In this document: positions 31,329-38,801 of the stretch, in pieces
Layout: every line of letters starts with the position of its first letter
Position numbering within the stretch: the first letter of the stretch is position 1
Source of the DNA: Anaerolineae bacterium
Lineage (GTDB): Bacteria > Chloroflexota > Anaerolineae > JAFGEY01
Direction: 5' to 3'
Assembly (NCBI GenBank): GCA_016783145.1
Contig: JADHXD010000033.1
Location: 1 to 38,801 of the forward strand
DNA: 38,801 bases
Translations under genes and position numbers: made by a program
The notes under the pieces: generated by a model
What the model saw: only the letters and a program-made list of their open reading frames with translations
What the model was told of the DNA's origin: nothing
Databases searched by the model: none

Positions 31329-31357
31329 TTGCGCGAGGCGTGGGTTTCGAGTACAAT
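31329..31357 (+). promoter_or_regulatory. Promoter of the EamA transporter gene
   Basis: TTGCGC (31329-31334), 17-bp spacer, TACAAT (31352-31357). It overlaps an in-frame ATG at 31356, so translation must begin later, which supports TTG 31389. Confidence 0.65.
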
Positions 31358-31388
31358 GCGAGCGAACAAGCCGGTGGAGGAAGGCGCA

Positions 31389-32339
31389 TTGGACAGCAGT
31401 GAGAATGCCAAGAGACGGTGGTGGACGACCAGGCTGCTCAGCCTCGGCAGAGCTCGATATCGCAACCTGCTGCTGCTCCTGCTCCTGGGCACGCTTTGGG
31501 GATCGTCGTATCTGTTTATCAAGGTCACCGTTGCCGAGGTCCCGGCTTTGACCCTGGTCTCTGTGCGGTTGGCTGTGGCGTCGATCGTCCTGCAGCTCGT
31601 ACTGCGGGCAAGGGGACACGCCATGCCGCGCAGCGGACAGATGTGGCGTGTTTACGCCTTGCTGGGCCTGTTCGGCGCGGCCATACCCTATTCACTGATC
31701 TCCTGGGGTGAGCAGTACATCTCGAGCGGGCTGGCTTCCCTGCTGCAGGCGACGACGCCCATCTTTACCGTCCTGCTGGCCACCTTTGTCACCGATGAAG
31801 AGGGGATCACGCCGACCAAGATCGCGGGCGTAGCCATCGGCTTTGCCGGCGTTGGACTCCTTATACTGCCTGACCTACGACAAGGGATGCGGGCCAACTT
31901 GCTGGGCCAGTTGGCGATCATTGGCTCTTCGCTGTGCTATGCCTGGACCGCCCTCTATGCCCGCAGCCGGTTGAGAGGACAGCGTCCCCTGGTCTCGGCT
32001 ACGGGTCAGCTCACTATGGGCGCGGCCTTTGCTCTGCCTGCCAGCCTGCTGGTCGATCGCCCGTTCGATCTGTCGCCGTCGCACCAGGCGCTGGCGAGCT
32101 GGCTGGGACTGATCGTGTTTGGCACCATTCTGGCCTATGGCATCTACTTTACGCTCATCGAGTGGACCAGTGCAACGTTCGCGACGATGGTGACGTACAT
32201 CATCCCTGTGAATGGGCTGATCCTCGGCGCGCTGGTGCTGAGCGAGCCGTTGAGCGCTGGCGTTCTAGGAAGTCTGGCCCTGATCCTGCTGGGTGCCTTG
32301 CTGGTCAGAAGCGAACGGGGTGGATCAGATGAATCCTGA
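31389..32339 (+). CDS. EamA/DMT-family transporter
   Basis: A 316-aa membrane protein with about ten membrane segments made of two EamA repeats. LLGTLWGSSYLFIKV near the N-terminus and FTLIEWTSATFATMVTYIIPVNGLILGALVLSE in the second half are diagnostic. Members export amino acids, nucleotides or other metabolites; the substrate cannot be predicted. TTG 31389 has GGAGGAAGG a few bases upstream; the ATG at 31356 lies within the -10 box and cannot be the start if that promoter is right. The gene overlaps the L,D-transpeptidase start by 11 bases. Confidence 0.86.
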   Translation: MDSSENAKRRWWTTRLLSLGRARYRNLLLLLLLGTLWGSSYLFIKVTVAEVPALTLVSVRLAVASIVLQLVLRARGHAMPRSGQMWRVYALLGLFGAAIPYSLISWGEQYISSGLASLLQATTPIFTVLLATFVTDEEGITPTKIAGVAIGFAGVGLLILPDLRQGMRANLLGQLAIIGSSLCYAWTALYARSRLRGQRPLVSATGQLTMGAAFALPASLLVDRPFDLSPSHQALASWLGLIVFGTILAYGIYFTLIEWTSATFATMVTYIIPVNGLILGALVLSEPLSAGVLGSLALILLGALLVRSERGGSDES

Positions 32340-33954
32340 CCGACCGCCACCCACGGCGCCCCCACCCGGTGCTGAGAGGGACCGCCGAATCCGGCGCGCG
32401 GACCAGGCTGGTGGCGGGCCGCCCGATCGGAGAATGCTGCAGGCAAAGCCGCCGCAGGGTCCGGTCGCAAGGGAGAGCTGGGTGCCAGTGTGGCACACCG
32501 GGCGATGGGTGCTCGCGCTCCTGGCGGCGTCTCTGATCGTTTTTGCATTGCTGTACGACCTCGGCATGATTATGCCCGGCGTCCAGGTCTTGGGCACGGA
32601 CCTATCGTGGATGTCTCGAGCCAGGGCGGAAGAGGAGATCGAACGCACCTGGCAGCGATGGCCGATTCGCCTGGAGGTCGAGGACCACGCTCTCTATGTA
32701 GCGCCGGCCGATCTGGGCATCTCGCTTGATGCCAAGGCAACAGCTCAGGCGGCGCACCGGAGAGGACGCTTCCTGGACGGCATCGCCAGGCTCCTGCGGG
32801 TGCAGGCTCGGGTCGACGTCTCGCCTGTACTACGCTTTGACCTTGCCACGGCTGAGGCCAGCCTGCGCTCACGCGCGGACCTTCTCCGTGTTCCGGCGGT
32901 GAATGCCGGCTTGAGGGTCGAGGGCGGGCAGGTAGAGGAGATGCCGCCTGCGGTCGGGTACGCTGTGGACGCACCGGCGACGGCCCTTTGGCTGAGTCAT
33001 CGCCTGACCCAGGTTGTCACGGAGGGTCGCCTGCCCCTTGTCGTGAGTCCAGTTCGTCCGCTTGTTGAGGACGTAGGTGCGGCAGTCGCTCGTGCCCGGC
33101 AGTGGCTGGCCAGTCCCCTGGCAGTGCGCGCGTATGACCCGATCGCAGATGAATCCGTGTTGTGGTCCGTTCAGCCTGAGGTGTGGGGTACGTGGCTCTC
33201 GCTGAGTGTGAGCCAGGGCGATCCAACCAGGCTCGATGCGGAGCTGGATAAAGAGCCAGTGTATGCGTTTCTCGCTGCCCAGTCCGCTGCCCTGGCCCCT
33301 GACCGCTACCTGGACCTGGTCAAGTCTATGGCCGCGGTCAGTGAGACACTGGACTCAGAGAGATGGGATGTCCGCCTGCGTATCTACCACCGTGAGCAGC
33401 AGCACGTGGTCCAGCTTGGGGAGACTGTGTCCAGCATTGCGCGAGATCGCGGAATGCCCTATCCCTGGCTCCTGGAGGCGAACCCGGGTATCGGAGACGC
33501 GCTCACCGCAGGGCAGACGCTCGTCATCCCGTCCCCTGACCTGTTCCTGCCCTTGCCGCTCGTGGAGGGCAAGCGGATTGTGGTCAGCATCAGCCAACAG
33601 GCCATGTGGGCCTATGAAGGGGACAGCGTTCGATGGGTCTGGCCGGTCAGCACCGGGATCGCGTCCAGTCCCACGTCTCCAGGGGTGTTTCAGATCCAGT
33701 CGCATGACCCCAATGCCTATGCCGGCAGTTGGGATCTGTGGATGCCCTACTTTATGGGCATCTACCGGCCTGTGCCTGCGTCTGACTTTATGAACGGGTT
33801 CCACGGGTTCCCAACGCGCGATGGCGCGACCCTGCTGTGGACGGGCAATCTCGGCTATCCGATCACGTATGGATGCATCCTGGTCAGCACGGCAAACGGC
33901 GCTGCCCTCTATGAGTGGGCGGAGGACGGAGTGGTGGTCGAAATCCAGCCATAG
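32329..33954 (+). CDS. L,D-transpeptidase with PG-binding and LysM domains
   Basis: A 541-aa membrane-anchored cell-wall enzyme. A Pro-rich cytoplasmic tail (1-55) precedes one membrane segment (about 59-80). Two PG_binding_4-like repeats (about 85-310) follow, then a LysM domain (358-402, VVQLGETVSSIARDRG) and a YkuD catalytic domain (416-540). FHGFP gives H492 and ITYGC gives the nucleophile C516; the His usually found before GC is Tyr514. Such enzymes cross-link peptidoglycan or attach proteins to it. ATG 32329 follows GGGGTGG and overlaps the transporter stop. The upstream frame from 32293 is unlikely. Confidence 0.88.
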   Translation: MNPDRPPPTAPPPGAERDRRIRRADQAGGGPPDRRMLQAKPPQGPVARESWVPVWHTGRWVLALLAASLIVFALLYDLGMIMPGVQVLGTDLSWMSRARAEEEIERTWQRWPIRLEVEDHALYVAPADLGISLDAKATAQAAHRRGRFLDGIARLLRVQARVDVSPVLRFDLATAEASLRSRADLLRVPAVNAGLRVEGGQVEEMPPAVGYAVDAPATALWLSHRLTQVVTEGRLPLVVSPVRPLVEDVGAAVARARQWLASPLAVRAYDPIADESVLWSVQPEVWGTWLSLSVSQGDPTRLDAELDKEPVYAFLAAQSAALAPDRYLDLVKSMAAVSETLDSERWDVRLRIYHREQQHVVQLGETVSSIARDRGMPYPWLLEANPGIGDALTAGQTLVIPSPDLFLPLPLVEGKRIVVSISQQAMWAYEGDSVRWVWPVSTGIASSPTSPGVFQIQSHDPNAYAGSWDLWMPYFMGIYRPVPASDFMNGFHGFPTRDGATLLWTGNLGYPITYGCILVSTANGAALYEWAEDGVVVEIQP

Positions 33955-34033
33955 GCGTCGTCTGGGACAGCCCGCACCGGTAGAGACGACGGGACCCAAC
34001 CGTGTGCGCGAGAACGAGAGCGAGGAGGAGACC

Positions 34034-35872
34034 ATGCCAGTGCCCACCATGCAGCCAGCGGGTCCGACCCGGATCAAGGTCGCCGGACGCCAGAGCCCGC
34101 CAGGTTGGGCCATCAAGCAGCGCTACCTGATCGACCTCATGGACCGCGCCGCCATCGCCTTCCTCGGAAAGTATACACGGCGGGATGGGACGCTTGTATG
34201 GCGGAAGGAATGGCCTGGCATGGACGGGTCGGATGATGGCTATGAGAGCTTTCTCTCGTTCCCGCTGCTCTACATCCTGGGGGGCGCTGAACATCTCCAC
34301 GAGCTCGCTCGCAGAGAGTGGAGTGCAATCACCTGGCAGTTCACAGGATACGGCCAGGTGCACCGGGAATTCGATGCCTACTATGATTGGATGCACCACG
34401 GAGAGAGCTCCACGTACATCTACTACCTGGGCCTGGCAGATCCGGACCACCACGTAGATCGGACGCGAGCCCTGCGATTCGCCGCGATGTACACCGGAGA
34501 AGACCCCGAAGCGCCAAACTGGGATCCTGAGCTGAGAATGATACGCTCGCCGATCAACGGCAGCCGGGGGCCACGCTTCGAGATGAGCGCGGACGATTGG
34601 GTCACTCACCGGCCCGTTCTTGCCGACTACCTTGCTCCGTACGAAGACATCCCAGGTGTAGACAGCTCCGATCCGCACGTGGTCGTCGATTGGAACGATG
34701 ACCAGATGTTCTCGAGGGTCCTCAAGCTGATGAACGAGCGGATGGTACCCGGGGATGTCCCGCTGAACCTCAACGCTACGAGTCTGGTGACCCATGCGTT
34801 CCTATACACAGGGGAGCCCAAGTACAGGCAGTGGGTTTTGGACTACCTCCGAGCCTGGGGAGAACGGACGGACAAGAACGACGGCATCATGCCTGACAAC
34901 GTCGGCCCGGCAGGTGTGGTCGGGGAGCGGATGAAGGGCAAGTGGTGGGGCGGCTACTATGGATGGCGGTGGCCTCACGGCGCGTGGATCATTCTCGAGT
35001 CCACGCTGATCGCTGGCTGTAACGCCACGCTTCTGAGCGGCGATCCATGCTGGCTGAACCTCCACCGTTCGCAGGCGGATCTTCTCTGGTCCTTGCGGCA
35101 GGAGCGCGATGGCAGGACGGTAGTCCCGGCTCGACACGGTGACCAAGGCTGGTTCGATTATCGCCCTCTGGATCCAGCACACTGTATCCACGCCCACTTT
35201 CTGAGCCAGAGCGCAGAGGACCGGGCGCGGCTTGAGGAGCGTTTCCCGGACTGGGCAAGCTGGCGGACCCTTCCCCGGTTTGGCAAGGCGGGATCGTACG
35301 CCCCATCTGGCTGGTATGCGTACGTGAACGGCAAGAACCCGGGCTTTCCAGAACAGGTCCTGGAGGATACGTACGCGGGCATCTGCAGCCGCCTGGAGCG
35401 GATCGAGGGTGACACCGACGATGTGGAGAGTTGGGATGTCCACCACTGGCAAGACCTCAACCCGGTCATTCCCGAAGGTTTGATCCAGATGGCCATGGGG
35501 ACCCCCGCGGCGGTCTACCACGGTGGGCTGCTCCACGCCAGCGTGCGGTATTTCGATCCGCTCCGTCAGCGCCCTGGACTTCCCGAGCACGTCGCTGCGC
35601 TCGTAGAGTCGATTGCCCCGGAGGGTATCGATCTCGTGCTGGTGAATACGGACCCGCTGCAGAGCAGAGAGGTCCTGGTGCAGGCTGGAGCGTTCGGGGA
35701 GCACGTCCTCAGGGGGGCAACGCTTCGAGATGCATCCGCTGGTGAACAGCACGTACCTGTGGCTGGCAGGCACTTGAGCGTCGTACTGGGGCCCTCCGCA
35801 CAGGCGCGTCTCCGTCTGGAGGTCGAGCGTTTCGCCGCTCAACCCTCGTATGACTTTCCACCTTTCGCGTAG
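34034..35872 (+). CDS. Large protein of unknown function, possibly (alpha/alpha)-barrel glycan enzyme
   Basis: A 612-aa soluble protein with no signal peptide. It is rich in Trp, Tyr, His and Asp: DGSDDGYESFLSFPLLY (64-80), DAYYDWMHHGESSTYIYYLG (114-133), VVVDWNDDQMF (216-226), KWWGGYYGWRWPHG (303-316) and DVHHWQDLNP. Regular helical stretches separated by such loops resemble (alpha/alpha)6-toroid glycosidases and lyases, but I do not recognise a specific family, so this is only a structural guess. The last 90 residues look beta-rich. ATG 34034 has GAGGAGGAG at ideal spacing. It sits 79 bases after the L,D-transpeptidase and before an ABC transporter pair on the same strand. Confidence 0.75.
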   Translation: MPVPTMQPAGPTRIKVAGRQSPPGWAIKQRYLIDLMDRAAIAFLGKYTRRDGTLVWRKEWPGMDGSDDGYESFLSFPLLYILGGAEHLHELARREWSAITWQFTGYGQVHREFDAYYDWMHHGESSTYIYYLGLADPDHHVDRTRALRFAAMYTGEDPEAPNWDPELRMIRSPINGSRGPRFEMSADDWVTHRPVLADYLAPYEDIPGVDSSDPHVVVDWNDDQMFSRVLKLMNERMVPGDVPLNLNATSLVTHAFLYTGEPKYRQWVLDYLRAWGERTDKNDGIMPDNVGPAGVVGERMKGKWWGGYYGWRWPHGAWIILESTLIAGCNATLLSGDPCWLNLHRSQADLLWSLRQERDGRTVVPARHGDQGWFDYRPLDPAHCIHAHFLSQSAEDRARLEERFPDWASWRTLPRFGKAGSYAPSGWYAYVNGKNPGFPEQVLEDTYAGICSRLERIEGDTDDVESWDVHHWQDLNPVIPEGLIQMAMGTPAAVYHGGLLHASVRYFDPLRQRPGLPEHVAALVESIAPEGIDLVLVNTDPLQSREVLVQAGAFGEHVLRGATLRDASAGEQHVPVAGRHLSVVLGPSAQARLRLEVERFAAQPSYDFPPFA

Positions 35873-35939
35873 GTTGGGTCGATCCAGCTCAAGGCACATG
35901 TCTCACGAGTGCGAGGTCGTTTGGGGAGTGGCAGAGCCG

Positions 35940-36839
35940 ATGGGTTTGGCCGTCAAGGAACTGAGCAAGCGCTACCCAAGCGGCGCCTGGGGTCTGCAAG
36001 AAACCTCCTTTCAATGGAGGCAGGGCGTCTTGGGCCTGGTTGGGCCAGTGGGGGCGGGCAAGACGACGCTTCTTCGCATGCTGTGTACCGTGATAGCGCC
36101 CACACACGGGTCGATTCACTGGAACGGCAGGGATGCCTGTAGAGATCCAGCACACCTCCGCCGGACGCTAGGCTATCTGCCGCAGCACCTGGGTGTGTAT
36201 CCGCAGGCCTCTGCCCGCGAGTTCCTGCACTATATGGCCGCTCTCAAAGGGCTGCGTGGACGGACCCGGCGCTCGCGGGTGGACACGCTGATCGAACGAG
36301 TGGGCCTGTTGGACTCGGCCCATCGCAAGATGGGCGGTTACCCGAGCGATCTACGACGGCGGGTCGGGCTCGCTCAGGCGCTGCTTAACGACCCTCAACT
36401 GCTGCTGGTCGATGACCCTGGCGCCGGTCTTGACCTCGAGGAGCGCTCGGCCTTCTGTGCGCTGATCGGCGACCATGCGGCTCATCGCCTGGTGATCCTC
36501 GCCACCCGAGATGTGAGAGACGTGTCCCCGATAGCCTCGGCGATCGTCCTGCTCAAGGGGGGCCACGTACTCAGAACGGCCGACGGGAGAGAGATGTGCG
36601 CGCCATCCGATCTGCTGGCAATGGTACGCGGCATGGTGTGGTCCGTCGTGGTGAGCGCTGATCGGCTGGTTGAGATGAGGCGCAAGCACTTTGTCAGCTC
36701 GGTCGACCGTCAGTCTGGCCAAGTTCGTCTGCACGTCATCGCCCCTGAGCAGCCTGTCGCGGACGCCGTACCGGTCAGTCCGACGCTGGAGGACGCATAT
36801 GCATACTGTATCCATCGGGACCCACTGGAGATCTCCTGA
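35940..36839 (+). CDS. ABC transporter ATPase with degenerate catalytic motifs
   Basis: A 299-aa ATPase of the ABC-2 (bacitracin/antibiotic-type) class. Walker A GPVGAGKTT (35-43) and Q-loop Q82 are intact. Three other motifs are altered: the signature, normally YSGGM, is YPSDL (134-138); the Walker B catalytic Glu is Asp (VDDP, D158-D159); and the switch His is Arg (ATRDV, R190). Sequence around them (RRRVGLAQALLNDPQLLLV) is otherwise typical. It may bind ATP but hydrolyse it poorly. ATG 35940 (MGLAVKELSKRYPSG) matches family starts; ATG 35898 is the alternative. It is 21 bases ahead of its probable permease. Confidence 0.85.
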   Translation: MGLAVKELSKRYPSGAWGLQETSFQWRQGVLGLVGPVGAGKTTLLRMLCTVIAPTHGSIHWNGRDACRDPAHLRRTLGYLPQHLGVYPQASAREFLHYMAALKGLRGRTRRSRVDTLIERVGLLDSAHRKMGGYPSDLRRRVGLAQALLNDPQLLLVDDPGAGLDLEERSAFCALIGDHAAHRLVILATRDVRDVSPIASAIVLLKGGHVLRTADGREMCAPSDLLAMVRGMVWSVVVSADRLVEMRRKHFVSSVDRQSGQVRLHVIAPEQPVADAVPVSPTLEDAYAYCIHRDPLEIS

Positions 36840-36860
36840 TCGAAGGACCCGCGAGACGCG

Positions 36861-37739
36861 ATGAAGTTGGATCTGATCTGGCAGTCGATCCGGCTCAACC
36901 TGCGCCTGCACCTTGCGCACCCTCTGGGCTATGCCGCGCTAGGCTTGCTTGTGTTCTGGGCGGCATCGGTGCCGAGCGTGGGCATCAACCGGGCGGACTT
37001 TGCTGCCCGGGCATCGGAATTGGGTTATCCTCCTCTCTCTGACTCTGCGCTCGCCGGTCTGGGTGCTGCACAGGTTGCCAGTGGCTTTATGACCGCGTGC
37101 GGGGTCTTGCTCTTTCTCAACAACCTCGAGCGAGAGCGTGGGATCGGGCTCGATGAAGTCCTGGCCTCTACACCCGTGCCTAGCTGGGTCTTGATCGTCT
37201 TGCAGTACCTCGGCAACACCGCCACACTCGCGCTGTGCACGCTCATCGCGTACCTTGTCGCGCTGGTCGCCTACCCATTTCGGGAGCTTGAGGGGTTCTC
37301 TGTGCTCGAGTTCTTTTGGCCTGGCCTTCTCTTCCCTCTGGGGAGCGTGTTTCTCCTAGCCTCTCTGCCCCTGGTGCTGGATGGGTTCCGGGTCTACCAG
37401 ATCGGGCGAGGCATCGCGTACGGTATCCTCGTCTTGCTGTTCAATCTAGGTCCGTTCATCGTGGCAGCGGCGACCTACGTAGACCATCCGCTGCACCCCA
37501 TGTTCCAGGTGTGGCTTACGGCCAACCAGGGGCTCGACACGGTTGGGATCTGGTACGTACGCGGGTACCTGAGCCTTGTACTGGAGGCGATCGAGCAGCT
37601 TGGTACTCCGGACATTCCCGTGTCCCTGTGGTGGGGGATGGTCTTGCGCCCGCGGTTGGTCACCATTGGCGTCGGGCTGGGACTTGCCGCCTGTGCTGCG
37701 TGGCGGTTTGACCGGTTCCGGCCTTCGCCAAGAGGGTGA
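36861..37739 (+). CDS. ABC-2-like membrane permease
   Basis: A 292-aa protein with about six hydrophobic segments and no recognisable soluble domain. An extracytoplasmic loop (NRADFAARASELGYPPLSD) follows the first membrane segment, and LLFLNNLERERGIGLDEVLASTPVPSW is the typical coupling-helix region of ABC-2 permeases (ERE-x-G-x-DEVLAS-x-P). It follows the ATPase gene by 21 bases and should form the membrane part of that transporter. The cargo is unknown. ATG 36861 is preceded by a modest GAAGGA upstream. Confidence 0.8.
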   Translation: MKLDLIWQSIRLNLRLHLAHPLGYAALGLLVFWAASVPSVGINRADFAARASELGYPPLSDSALAGLGAAQVASGFMTACGVLLFLNNLERERGIGLDEVLASTPVPSWVLIVLQYLGNTATLALCTLIAYLVALVAYPFRELEGFSVLEFFWPGLLFPLGSVFLLASLPLVLDGFRVYQIGRGIAYGILVLLFNLGPFIVAAATYVDHPLHPMFQVWLTANQGLDTVGIWYVRGYLSLVLEAIEQLGTPDIPVSLWWGMVLRPRLVTIGVGLGLAACAAWRFDRFRPSPRG

Positions 37740-37750
37740 GGTGATGTGCG

Positions 37751-38801
37751 ATGGATCGCAGCTACCAAGTCTTCTGGGGAGACACGCATCACAACACATA
37801 CCAGCACTACGTCCAAGATCCGCCGCTGGAAGAGATCATGGCCTGGGCCAGTACGTACCTAGATTTCTACACGGGCGCATACTATACGCCCGCGTTCACA
37901 ACAGTGCCCGTCCGATCCGGTGTTGGCAGGCAGACAGGGCATCTTGAGGGCGGACATCTGTCTGAAGCCCTGCCCTCATCGGGGCACGAGTGGCAAGGCG
38001 TACACCTTGAAGACTGGAAGGACTCGCGAGCGATGGCTCGCGAATGGGCCGAATTCCAGCAGGTCACAGCGGCGTGGAACCGGGCCGGGGAATTCGTCGC
38101 CTTTCCTGGGTACGAGTGGCAGGGCAATGGGCGCTGGGGAGACCACAATGTTGTCTACAAGAGGGAGGGTCAACCTATCCACGCGGTGGATACCCTGGCT
38201 GAGCTCTACGATCGCCTGCGGGGACAGGATGCGATCGCCATCCCGCACCACACCGGCTACTATGTCGGCCAGCGCGCGCCCAGGTGGTTGGCCTGCGATG
38301 ACCACCTCAGCCCCTTTGCCGAGATCTTTTCGATCCACGGCTGCTCGGAAACGGACGAGGAACGGATCGGTCTGCGGCACAACTCGCATATGGGGCCCGG
38401 GGTCGGCGGGGGGACGTATCAGGAAGCTCTCAACATGGGACTGCATCTTGGGGCGGTCTGCTCAACAGACAATTGGACCAACATGCCCGGACACTGGGGG
38501 CAGGGCCTTACGGCTTGTCTGGCTCCGGAACTGACGCGCGAGAGCCTGTGGGATGCCTTTCTGAGGCGGCGGGTCTACGGCGTCACAGGCGATCGGATCG
38601 AGCTTGCTTTCACCTGCAATGGAGACCCGATGGGAAGCATCCTCAAGCACACCTCCAGGCGTCAGATCCACGTCAGTGTCCGGGGTTCAGATGCCCTTGA
38701 CCGGATCGAGATCCTGCGGGAAGGTCGCGTGCTGGCTACGCACTGCCACCAGGGCACGTGGGACCTGCCGCCCCCGGGAAAGAGAGCCCGCTTCAAAGTG
38801 C
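37751..38801 (+). CDS. PHP-like/DUF3604 metal-dependent protein, 3' end outside window
   Basis: The frame is open from ATG 37751 to the end of the window (350 codons), so the gene continues beyond it. GAGGTGAT lies just upstream of the ATG and the gene begins 11 bases after the permease. It starts VFWGDTHHNTYQHY, the first metal-binding motif of PHP-like/DUF3604 proteins, and continues with FPGYEWQG, GDHNVVY, IPHHTGYY and CSTDNWT, the further His/Asp ligands. Relatives are predicted phosphoesterases or amidohydrolase-like enzymes of unknown substrate. No signal peptide is visible. It forms a cluster with the preceding ABC transporter and the 612-aa protein. Confidence 0.82.
   Translation, partial: MDRSYQVFWGDTHHNTYQHYVQDPPLEEIMAWASTYLDFYTGAYYTPAFTTVPVRSGVGRQTGHLEGGHLSEALPSSGHEWQGVHLEDWKDSRAMAREWAEFQQVTAAWNRAGEFVAFPGYEWQGNGRWGDHNVVYKREGQPIHAVDTLAELYDRLRGQDAIAIPHHTGYYVGQRAPRWLACDDHLSPFAEIFSIHGCSETDEERIGLRHNSHMGPGVGGGTYQEALNMGLHLGAVCSTDNWTNMPGHWGQGLTACLAPELTRESLWDAFLRRRVYGVTGDRIELAFTCNGDPMGSILKHTSRRQIHVSVRGSDALDRIEILREGRVLATHCHQGTWDLPPPGKRARFKV

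Noticed and set aside
31296-31388. Longer N-terminus for the EamA transporter starting at 31296 or 31356
   Set aside because: It would cross the -10 box of its own promoter and lacks a ribosome-binding site, while TTG 31389 has GGAGGAAGG at good spacing.

Overview
The window is a 38.8-kb piece of a bacterial chromosome. It is GC-rich (roughly 60-70% in most genes), densely coding, and uses many GTG and TTG starts. Sequence-level hints point to Chloroflexota (Anaerolineae-like): short intergenic heptad arrays, a PdtaS/PdtaR (ANTAR) pair, a TrpB2-type synthase, a T-box-controlled trpS, and an L,D-transpeptidase with LysM and PG-binding domains. This assignment is an inference. No rRNA, tRNA, CRISPR array or insertion sequence was recognised.

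Region 1 (1-1492) is a run of four overlapping genes: three minimal nucleotidyltransferases (MNT) and one HEPN/HepT-like protein, resembling the MntA/HepT toxin-antitoxin type. A non-coding stretch with 100-bp tandem repeats follows (1525-1831).

Region 2 (1840-20533) is a surface-polysaccharide locus. A near-consensus promoter with an operator-like palindrome drives an EPS-associated MarR regulator. Next come an ABC-2 polysaccharide permease (Wzm) with no adjacent ATPase, a GDP-mannose 3,5-epimerase-like enzyme, seven GT4-type glycosyltransferases, four SAM methyltransferases (three strictly alternating with glycosyltransferases), a Wzx-like flippase, an enolase-superfamily enzyme and a UDP-sugar 4-epimerase. 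From about 4.48 to 18.12 kb the GC content falls to 53-60%, and it jumps back to about 70% inside a glycosyltransferase gene. The central block therefore looks like a swapped-in serotype-type cassette whose right junction lies in a conserved GT4 motif.

Region 3 (20683-25845) holds a GT-C membrane glycosyltransferase and rsgA on the minus strand, then divergent pdtaS-pdtaR on the plus strand, closed by a perfect 14-bp hairpin.

Region 4 (25890-29570, minus strand) is trpS, a small ABC-type ATPase and trpB2. A well-formed T-box leader with a UGG specifier precedes trpS, so at least trpS and probably the whole block respond to uncharged tRNA-Trp.

Region 5 (29578-38801) contains a conserved protein of unknown function, a convergent DUF123/GIY-YIG protein, an EamA-family transporter and an L,D-transpeptidase. 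It ends with an unusual co-directional module: a 612-aa protein possibly of (alpha/alpha)-barrel type, an ABC ATPase with degenerate catalytic motifs, its ABC-2-like permease, and a PHP-like/DUF3604 protein that runs off the window. Three divergent intergenic regions carry back-to-back sigma70-type promoters with nearly abutting -35 boxes.
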